From Acinetobacter lwoffii (GTDB lineage: Bacteria; Pseudomonadota; Gammaproteobacteria; Pseudomonadales; Moraxellaceae), in NCBI RefSeq assembly GCF_019343495.1, contig NZ_CP072549.1:186001-250000 (forward strand): a DNA stretch of 64,000 bases. Direction: 5' to 3'. The translations under genes and the position numbers were made by a program. Below, in pieces: positions 9,027-16,600 of this stretch. The notes beneath the pieces are model-generated. The model searched no databases, was not told the origin of the DNA, and saw only the letters and a list, made by a program, of their open reading frames with translations. Position 1 is the stretch's first letter; each line of letters begins with the position of its first letter.

Positions 9027-9059
9027 ATCGAACCGGGTAAAACCTTACGAGATTGCCGT

Positions 9060-9092
9060 ATCTCATGAGCGAGTTGCTCGAAATCATGAGAT
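9060..9092. promoter_or_regulatory. Nested inverted repeat directly upstream of the alpA-like gene
   Basis: ATCTCATGA (9060-9068) pairs with TCATGAGAT (9084-9092), and inside it CGAG/CTCG closes around TTG. The structure ends exactly at the ribosome site TAGGAG (9092-9097) of the alpA-like gene. It could be an operator for a dimeric regulator or an RNA switch that masks the ribosome site. Confidence 0.6.
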
Positions 9093-9105
9093 AGGAGTAA
9101 ACATC

Positions 9106-9336
9106 ATGAATGCATTTGTAGGGCAAACATTCCAAATGAACCAGCTGATTAGTATCAAGCAGGTCGTAGAGCTAGTTGGCGTTGGACGTTCAACCATCTA
9201 TGAAATGATGGATGAGAACTCACCTTACTACGATCCTACTTTTCCAAAGAAAGTAAAAATCACCCAAAACCGTATCGGTTGGTCAGCTTATGAAATCCAT
9301 CAATGGATTGAAAGTAAGTTGGCGAGCCGTGGATAG
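9106..9336 (+). CDS. AlpA-family excisionase/transcriptional regulator
   Basis: A 76-residue protein with the AlpA/MerR-like winged-helix signature: LISIKQVVELVGVGRSTIYEMM, FPKKVKI, IGWSAYEIHQWIE. In CP4-57 AlpA activates the excision of its element, so a similar role for this island is likely but inferred. The ATG at 9106 is preceded by AGGAG with 8-base spacing. The first 13 residues before LISIKQVV form an extra N-terminal tail. A nested palindrome abuts the ribosome site. A hairpin with a T tract follows, shared with the convergent gene. Confidence 0.9.
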   Translation: MNAFVGQTFQMNQLISIKQVVELVGVGRSTIYEMMDENSPYYDPTFPKKVKITQNRIGWSAYEIHQWIESKLASRG

Positions 9337-9337
9337 A

Positions 9338-9363
9338 AGGGGAGCTTTTGCTCCCTTATTTTT
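9338..9363. terminator. Terminator between the convergent alpA-like and 333-aa genes
   Basis: AGGGGAGC-TTTT-GCTCCCTT is followed by ATTTTTCC. It is well placed to end the + strand transcript and overlaps the stop of the minus-strand gene. Confidence 0.75.
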
Positions 9364-10357
9364 CCTGTGAAGCATTTTGATTAGAATATTCGATATATGC
9401 TTTTTTACAAATATCTTTAGCTATAATTCCCAAATACGTGCATAGGTCTAGATCAGTATATTTTTTAATATCTGCAGGAATATTATCTATAGATAAACCA
9501 TCATATTTAATTTGGTAAATATAATAGTGAAGTAAAAGCTTTTGAGATTCTTTTAGGTTCTGAAAAGATTCCAATACTTTGTTTTCAGCATCAGATACAG
9601 CGACTTCAATTCCCTTTATTGAAGCTAAGTAGCCTACATACTCCCAATCATTCTTTAAATTTATTTCTTTGTTATTTTGACAGTAGTGTGAATTTTTAAA
9701 ACTTTCTATCGATATTTCAATAATTTGATTCTTAATTTCGTTTTCATAGTCTGTGGCTATAAGTTTAAAGTCATTTGTAATTCTATTAAAATTTTCTTTT
9801 TGGTTAGCTGCTTCGAATTGTGTGAAGTACCACTCATAGGATTTATAATTATTTCCAAAAACCTCTATAAATAAAATAAATTCGGGGGTGAGTTTATAAA
9901 GCTTTTCTTCTATTTTATAATAATGGTTAGAAAATGATAATTCAGACGTATTATTTATTAAAGTAATAATATCGATAATAAGATTGATATTGATTTGCAG
10001 AAGTGTATTAAGCGTTCTATATTTTTTTTCAGAATCTAAATTTATATTTTTAATAATATTTAAGTTATATGTTTCTAGTTCGAAAGTGTGCTCATATTCA
10101 ATAAAGTCTTTATGTATACAATCTCTCAATATATACATTGTTTCTGTATTGATATTAAATTTCATACTTATAATAGATGGGTCTAAGAAGACTCCAAAAG
10201 CACGTCTGAAAGCGAGTGTTAGATCAGTAGTATCCATTAACTCAGGAGAAATGTTCATGCAATCATAAATTTTTCGGCAGCTTGCTGTATTACGAGCTAA
10301 TCGAAGCTCATTTTTAATGCGTCCTAAGTCTTCAGTTATCCAATCAAAATCTGCCAT
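9356..10357 (-). CDS. Uncharacterised 333-aa protein in the accessory region
   Basis: I do not recognise this protein. It is predicted to be soluble, helical and rich in Asn, Ile, Lys and Tyr, and its AT-rich codon use is more extreme than in the core genes. A hydrophobic helix (NLIIDIITLI, about 123-132) is too short and polar-flanked to be a clear membrane segment. The first residues MADFDWITEDLGRIKNELRLA suggest an N-terminal amphipathic helix. It faces the alpA-like gene and lies beside an hsdM remnant, in the region where defence genes cluster, so a defence or toxin role is possible but unsupported by motifs. Confidence 0.62.
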   Translation of the reverse strand: MADFDWITEDLGRIKNELRLARNTASCRKIYDCMNISPELMDTTDLTLAFRRAFGVFLDPSIISMKFNINTETMYILRDCIHKDFIEYEHTFELETYNLNIIKNINLDSEKKYRTLNTLLQININLIIDIITLINNTSELSFSNHYYKIEEKLYKLTPEFILFIEVFGNNYKSYEWYFTQFEAANQKENFNRITNDFKLIATDYENEIKNQIIEISIESFKNSHYCQNNKEINLKNDWEYVGYLASIKGIEVAVSDAENKVLESFQNLKESQKLLLHYYIYQIKYDGLSIDNIPADIKKYTDLDLCTYLGIIAKDICKKAYIEYSNQNASQEK

Positions 10358-10551
10358 ATGAGAACCTGTTCTTTATTAAAGTAGAATTAAATTTTACGCA
10401 AAGCAGTCTGAGCGTATGAGTAGATTCATTAGACCAAATTTCGCGACATAATTTGGCGTATAAGCCTAAAGAAGCCAATATACACACTGCCCAACTATTT
10501 GAAAATAGTGTTAAATTGGCGACATATATAATGATAGTTTTGGGTCTAAAC

Positions 10552-10641
10552 ATGGATCATTCAGTTCACAACAAATTAGTTTCTTTTATCTGGTCAATTG
10601 CAGACGACTGCCTACGTGACGTTTATGTACGAGGTAAGTAC
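10552..10641 (+). pseudogene. N-terminal remnant of a type I methyltransferase subunit (hsdM)
   Basis: From ATG 10552 the translation MDHSVHNKLVSFIWSIADDC and then LRDVYVRGKY is the well-known start of HsdM proteins. It stops matching exactly where the IS3-family element begins (10642). Only 30 of about 500 residues remain. No hsdS, hsdR or rest of hsdM is found beyond the IS, so the system was lost and not just interrupted. Confidence 0.82.
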
Positions 10642-10680
10642 GGTAATCCTCCCATAAATAACCGAAGTTAAAAGTAGAGG

Positions 10681-11469
10681 TTAAGCAGCCATTAGAGGTG
10701 GCTTTCCTTTGTTAGCTTGATGTGGTCTTTCATGGTTGTAATGCCACAACCAGTTTGTTGCATAATCTTGTACTTCATCCAAAGTATCAAATAAATGCTT
10801 GCTCAGCCAACTATAACGTATGGTCCGATTATAGCGTTCAATATACGCATTCTGCTGTGGCTTACCCGGTTGAATATATTCAATACGAATACCGTGCTCA
10901 GTAGCCCAGCGCACAAATTCGTGACTGATAAATTCGGGACCATTATCGCATCGGATCACTAACGGTTTTTCTCTCCACTCCAGCAATTGATTCAACGTAC
11001 GAATAACCCTGATTGTGGGCAATGAGAACCCTGCTTCAATGGCTAGGCCTTCGCGGCGGTAATCATCAATCACATTCAATAATCGAAACTTGCGACCATC
11101 GGAAAGCTGATCATGCATAAAATCTAATGACCAAACCTGATTTTCTCGGATTGGTTCTTTCAATGGTTCAGGCGCATGCCGTTTTAGTCTTCTTCTCGGT
11201 TTAATACGCAGATTCAGTGCCAACTCACAGTAAATGCGGTAAACCCGCTTGTGATTCCAGCAGCAACTCTCAACATGCCGTAAATACGAGAAGCACAAAC
11301 CAAAGCCCCAATCGGAATTTTCCTCAGTGAGTTCAATGAGCTGTTCAGCAATGAGTGCATTGTCATCGCTGAGTTTGGCTTGATAGCGGTAGCAGGTTTC
11401 ACTAATGCCAAATGCTTTACAAGCCAAACGAATACTAATGGCATGCTGGGCAACTGCCTGTTGTGCCAT
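10681..11469 (-). CDS. IS3-family transposase OrfB (DDE catalytic domain)
   Basis: A 262-residue catalytic part of an IS3 transposase. It contains the HTH_21 region, then [11 protein letters not shown] (first Asp), [12 protein letters not shown] (second Asp) and [14 protein letters not shown] (Glu), the DDE triad of the integrase core. [18 protein letters not shown] closes the protein. It is normally made as an OrfAB fusion by -1 frameshifting from OrfA upstream. All three catalytic residues are present, so this copy looks functional. Confidence 0.93.
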   Translation of the reverse strand: MAQQAVAQHAISIRLACKAFGISETCYRYQAKLSDDNALIAEQLIELTEENSDWGFGLCFSYLRHVESCCWNHKRVYRIYCELALNLRIKPRRRLKRHAPEPLKEPIRENQVWSLDFMHDQLSDGRKFRLLNVIDDYRREGLAIEAGFSLPTIRVIRTLNQLLEWREKPLVIRCDNGPEFISHEFVRWATEHGIRIEYIQPGKPQQNAYIERYNRTIRYSWLSKHLFDTLDEVQDYATNWLWHYNHERPHQANKGKPPLMAA

Positions 11470-11489
11470 CTTACGCCGGCAAGATGGCT

Positions 11490-11771
11490 TTACCCTTGCG
11501 CAGCAGTGCTGCTCATTGCCATCGCTTCCTGGATGATTTCGGCCTTTAATCGCTCTTCCGCATACATCTTTTTAAGTCTGGTATTTTCGGCTTCTAGCTC
11601 TTTGAGTCGAGCCATTAATGATGTATCCATACCACCATATTTGGCACGCCATTTATAAAAGGTAGCATTACTCATGCCGTGTTCACGGCAAAGGGTAGCT
11701 ACAGGTGTGCCAGACTCCGCCTGTTTTAAAATGGATATGATCTGGCTGTCAGTAAATTTAGATGTTTTCAT
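11490..11771 (-). CDS. IS3-family transposase OrfA (helix-turn-helix)
   Basis: A 93-residue DNA-binding protein with an HTH ([39 protein letters not shown]) and a C-terminal leucine-zipper-like helix ([20 protein letters not shown]). This is the arrangement of the IS407/IS51-like groups of IS3. It ends just before OrfB, as needed for frameshift fusion. Confidence 0.93.
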   Translation of the reverse strand: MKTSKFTDSQIISILKQAESGTPVATLCREHGMSNATFYKWRAKYGGMDTSLMARLKELEAENTRLKKMYAEERLKAEIIQEAMAMSSTAAQG

Positions 11772-11857
11772 GCAGAATCTCCTGCTCGTATCTTAAGAGA
11801 AAATTCTACTTTTAGATCCTTTTATTTTTAGGGGGGATTACCCCTAGACAGATTCCT

Positions 11858-12613
11858 TTGGAACGCAATAACTATTTAAAATTTCGTTTCATTAAACCAT
11901 TGAATGAAGAAAACTTACTTAATGGTTTTAGTGGTGAAGTTTTTAAAAGTAATGGAATTACAAGTGATTGGTATGACGAAGAAAAAAATGAAAGAAATCG
12001 TCATAAAAATGTAGAGGAAAACTATATTCCATCTAATTTAAAAGCAAACCCAAGATTCTTTAAATTTATATTTTTTCCTTTACATCAAAAATTGGTTTGT
12101 GAAGTGAAAGACCCTGAAAATGAGATCCAAATCGGATTGCTTGAAAAATTTTTAAAGAAGCTAATTATAACGGACAAATTGCAGGACAAATTTGGCCGAA
12201 TCATAGTTAGTACAGTCCCTGAAGTAATATCAGCAGAAAAAATCATCAATTCGAAAACTTTAAAACGAATTCATATTTGTGTAGAAAAGTTAGAAATAGA
12301 TGAGCAGTTCGATTCAGCTCACAAAGTTATTTCTCATATGGTTGATATGAATACAGAGTCTTATATTCAGACATATATCGCAGGTAAAAATGATTTTTTA
12401 AACTTAAGCGATGAAGTAAAAGAGCTCATAAAGTTTGCTGCAGAGCATGGCATTATTGAATATAAGATCGAAAATCAAGAAGGGTTAATAGAAGATAAAA
12501 GTACTGCTGAATCTAACCCTTTAATTATTAGAGTTCAGTATGATCCAGATGAAACAGATCAACATTATTTGATCCAAGCTAAAGCATTGGAAATTGTAAG
12601 TAACATTAATTAG
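11858..12613 (+). pseudogene. DUF4747-like protein, 5' end cut by the IS3 element
   Basis: The readable frame (from TTG 11858) gives about 251 residues resembling DUF4747 proteins: YIPSNLKANPRFFKFIFFP, then KLVCEV, GLLEKFLKKLI, KRIHICVEKLE and the tail NPLIIRVQYDPDE. The frame stays open upstream into the IS end (GITPRQIPLERNN), and no ATG or ribosome site precedes it, so the native start was most likely removed with the rest of the hsd locus. DUF4747 genes occur in accessory and defence regions, but their function is not known to me. It may still be expressed from IS-borne transcription. The family call is from memory and moderate. Confidence 0.55.
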
Positions 12614-12692
12614 TGGTCAAATTCGAAGTAGTGAATAGAGTGGGGTGCTATTTCATCCCACAGGTTTAACTAGCCATTTGGAGTAGTAATCA

Positions 12693-13370
12693 TTGGATGT
12701 AATCTTAAAATATTTACCTCTTATCATTTTTATTTACCCAATTTTATCTTGGTTAGATAGCAGAAAACGCTTTACCCATAGTGCAAAATTTTATGCAGAT
12801 AGGGCGGTATCTGTTAAAAAATATGAAGAAGAAATTAAGCGAGCTGATATCACTGATTATGAAAAGAGTGCCTTTGCACAGGCAATGGTTGCCACTGAAA
12901 AACTAGGCTTTAAGGAAGTGAATATTCTTAAGCTAAAATCCCCTAATAACTTTTTTTCAATGGTCAATAAAATAAAAAAAATTAGACATAAGATAGAAGT
13001 TAAAAAACTTGGGCAGGAAGATGTATTCATTTCAATCGATAGATCTAAGGCATTAAAATTTAAACCAATAATTTATTTCCTTTTATATGTATCATCAGTA
13101 CCAATTTTTATATCAAATACTCTCTTAACTTTGTTGTTTAAATATTTAGGATGGAACTTGTTTTTTGTCGATGAAAATACATATATTTTTTCTCAATTTG
13201 CTATCTTAATAGTTGGAGTCTTAGTAGCAATTATTTCTGCTATGAAATTCATCAATCATGAAGTTTTAATGTCACTTATTAAAGAGGACGTTGTTATGGC
13301 AAAAGAAGAATTCGAAAGAGTTGATGATGCTGAAGAGCATTCACAAGATAATTTGATCGAGCTCGGGTAA
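12693..13370 (+). CDS. Uncharacterised membrane protein (three predicted TM segments)
   Basis: A 225-residue protein starting with TTG 12693, supported by GGAG at 12680-12683. It has an N-terminal membrane segment (about 5-20, LKYLPLIIFIYPILSWL), a basic soluble region (21-118), then two membrane helices (about 120-142 and 165-187), and an acidic C-terminus (EEFERVDDAEEHSQ). I do not recognise the family. It lies 80 bases after the DUF4747-like gene and 240 bases before the large helicase gene, all on the same strand. A membrane effector or sensor of the neighbouring system is possible, but that is speculation from context. Confidence 0.6.
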   Translation: MDVILKYLPLIIFIYPILSWLDSRKRFTHSAKFYADRAVSVKKYEEEIKRADITDYEKSAFAQAMVATEKLGFKEVNILKLKSPNNFFSMVNKIKKIRHKIEVKKLGQEDVFISIDRSKALKFKPIIYFLLYVSSVPIFISNTLLTLLFKYLGWNLFFVDENTYIFSQFAILIVGVLVAIISAMKFINHEVLMSLIKEDVVMAKEEFERVDDAEEHSQDNLIELG

Positions 13371-13612
13371 ATCTAGGTTAAAGAACATGGATGTTCTTTA
13401 ATAGTTACAATAGTTTCAATTGCTAGTTAAACTTCTACCACCTCAAAATTCTTAGCTACACTAGTCTCTAAAAATATAAGTACATAGATTATTTGTATTA
13501 AAAATAACAATAACTTATGATTACTAATTAGTTAATAGAAAATCTTAACTATTAAAAATTAAATATTTGTTAAAAATCAATATCTTAGTATTATTGAAAT
13601 GATAGGGTGGTA

Positions 13613-16600
13613 GTGGTGGAAAAAGAAGCGCAACAGGATATTGAAAAATATTCCATGCAGATTGATTCTACTTCAGCATTGAACCTAGTTTTACAGCAGA
13701 ATTCGGTTGCTCTGATTCGAGAAATTCTTTTATCCTCGAAAGAGGTACTCTCTAGCTCCCGCATTATTATAAGGTCAAATCCTGAATATTTTAAAGAACA
13801 TGTGATTAATATTGCTTATTTGGATGCGGATCAAACATTAGCTCTAGAAAAGCCTAAACTTGTTTTTGATATTCAGTTTTTACAAGAACTACCTGAGAAT
13901 TTAAAAGGGCAAATCGAAATTATTTGGGTGACAGATCAAGATCAAATTTTGGATGAAAAAGTGATTGAGATTGATTTGCTAACAGTTGATACATGGGGCG
14001 GTGAACGCCAACCTATTGAGCTCCTTACAAGTTTCTCACAGCCAAATGCTACTGCTCTCAGCCCTGTTTTAGTCAGTGCAAGTGAAATATTAAAAAGTAA
14101 TAATGCAGGATCATTAAATGGATATCAGGATCGTGACAGAGATGCTGTTGTATCGCAGTTACAGGCTATATGGGAAGCTCTGCTTCAGCAAAACCTTCAT
14201 TACATCGTAAACCCTGCAAGTTTTATTAAATCGGGACAGCGCATACGCCTACCAAAACAAATTTTTGATGAGAAATTGGCGTGCTGTTTAGATACTACAT
14301 TATTGTTTAGTGCATTAGCTGAGCAAGTTGGTCTTGATACATTAATTGTGGTTGAAGAAGGACATTCTTACGTAGGGGTATGGTTGAATGAAACCCCTAA
14401 TGTAGATCTCATCATAGATGATATCCAATCATTAAGAAAAAGATACGATCTTGGCGAAGTGGTCTTCATAGAGACCACATTGCTCACCCAACAAGCTAAA
14501 TTTACTGCTGCACTCGAAACTGCTAAACAATATATTAAAGATGCAACCCGTCAGCATAAATTTTATCTTGCGATTGATGTGCGGCAATCTCGCTTACGTG
14601 GTATTAAACCGCTCTCTATTCACCACGAAAAGAAAAGCCATTTGGATCACTCTGAGGTCGAATGGAGTGCAGCATCAATTCCTGTATATGAAGTTGACCA
14701 ACCTGTTGAAACAAAAACGACACGTGTCGATCGTTGGTTGAGAAGGTTGTTAGATTTAAGTCTCCGTAATAAGTTATTAAATTTTAAAGATAATCGCTAT
14801 AGCATACCTTTGCACTGTTCAGAATTAACATTAGCAAAATTAGAAGATGCATTAGCAAACCAAGAAGGTTTTCTCTTCAAAAGCGTAGATAGTATTTCAC
14901 TGAAAGATATTCAACGTGATAATGAAAAACAGCATGTCAATCAGTATGTAGATGAGAATCTATCTAGAAAGCTATTATTTAGCCCACTTGAGACCCAAGC
15001 ATTAGAAAAGCGTTTAATCGAAGTATATCGAGCGTCACGAACAGCATTAGAAGAAGGTGGAGCGAATACTTTATTTCTTGCAATTGGTTTTCTTGAATGG
15101 AAAGAATCGGAGCGTTCTAAAAAAACGTATAGAGCACCATTATTATTGATACCCGTACAAATTACGCGTGAAACCGCAAAAACTGGGTATCGGTTATTTA
15201 TGTATGATGATGAGCCTCGTTTTAATGCCACGCTATTACAGCTATTAAGACAGGATTTTGAGCTCGATATAGCAGGCTTAAATCCATTGCCAACGGATGA
15301 CGCTGGTGTAGATGTAAATAAAATTCTGCATATTGTACGTAAAGCAATTGTTAATGTTGCAGGATGGGAAGTAAAAGCTGAGGCTGCTATAGGGCAATTC
15401 TCATTCTCAAAATACTTAATGTGGCTAGATCTAAATACACGTCTAGAAGAATTAAAAAATCAGCCAGTCGTCAATCATCTGATTGAAACGCCAAGAGAGC
15501 CTTTCATTAAACAAGATGAGTTTCCTCAGCCAGAAAAACTTGATCAAGCTTATCAACCTCAACAGTTATTTACTCCTCTGTCATCCGACTCATCTCAGTT
15601 GGCTGCAGTGATGTCAGCAGCTTTGGGGAGAACTTTTGTCTTGTCAGGTCCACCGGGAACAGGTAAATCTCAGACCATTACTAACATGATTTCGCAATGT
15701 TTAGCGGATGGGAAATCTGTACTATTTGTATCGGAAAAAATGGCTGCTTTAGATGTAGTATATAGGCGACTAACGCAGGTTGGGCTCAGTGAGCTTTGTT
15801 TGCAGTTGCACTCATCAAAAGCTCAAAAGATGGAAGTTTTAGATCAGTTAAGAGAACGTGCTCAAAAAAATAACGATCCGTACTTTCTCGCCAATCAAGC
15901 TAAAAATACAGACTGGAAAAAACTTTCTGATCGATTAGTTCAAACCCGTGATGAATTAAACCTACATGTAAAAAATTTACATAGCCAGCATCAGATAGGC
16001 TGGAGTCTATATACTGCGATGAGTGATGAGTTACGTTACCGTGAAACGCCAACCTTGCGCTTGCCAGATATTGATATTGCGAACTTAACAGCTGAAAAAC
16101 GTGAAGAGTTAAATCAAGTTGTTGTACAGGCTGTGAATCAACGCCAGCTAGTGTCTTCAAATATGGTCGAAGAGCTAGAAGGCTTTGGTGAGGGTTTGTC
16201 TGAACAAGTCTGGACATTAGCATGGCAAGAAGAGTATCAGCATGTACAAGATCAGATTGGGATTCAAGTCAACAATGTAAATAACTTAATAGATGAATGG
16301 AATGAAGCATTTAGCTTTACTCAAAAAACAAAATTAAATGAAATCAAAAAAGATTTTAAGGTGTTTGATTCAATTGTAGGTTTAGTACAGCGCGCTGATC
16401 TAAAACTGATTGGGTGTATTAAGGAAGTTGATCTTAATAGCATTCGTCGTTGTAAGAATTTAGTTTCAGACCTGAGTGAGCAACGTTCTAAATTGGTAGG
16501 GCAATATAATGATGAAATATATAAGGTAGAATTAGATCAGCTGATGTTTAAATGGCGTGAAGCTGAGTCTAAGATTTTTCCATTTTCATGGTTTGCCAAG

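Larger units (their letters stand above)
10642..11842 (-). mobile_element. IS3-family insertion sequence, 1201 bp
   Basis: The ends are imperfect inverted repeats: GGTAATCCTCCC at 10642 and the complement of GGGGGGATTACC ending at 11842. Similarity continues inward for about 37 bp (both contain TAAAAGTAG). It carries two overlapping-type orfs on the minus strand. The left flank TAC and right flank CCT do not match, so there is no target duplication. Confidence 0.88.

Noticed and set aside
10722..11658. Short + strand open frames across the IS3 element
   Set aside because: They overlap the two transposase orfs on the opposite strand and have no family features.
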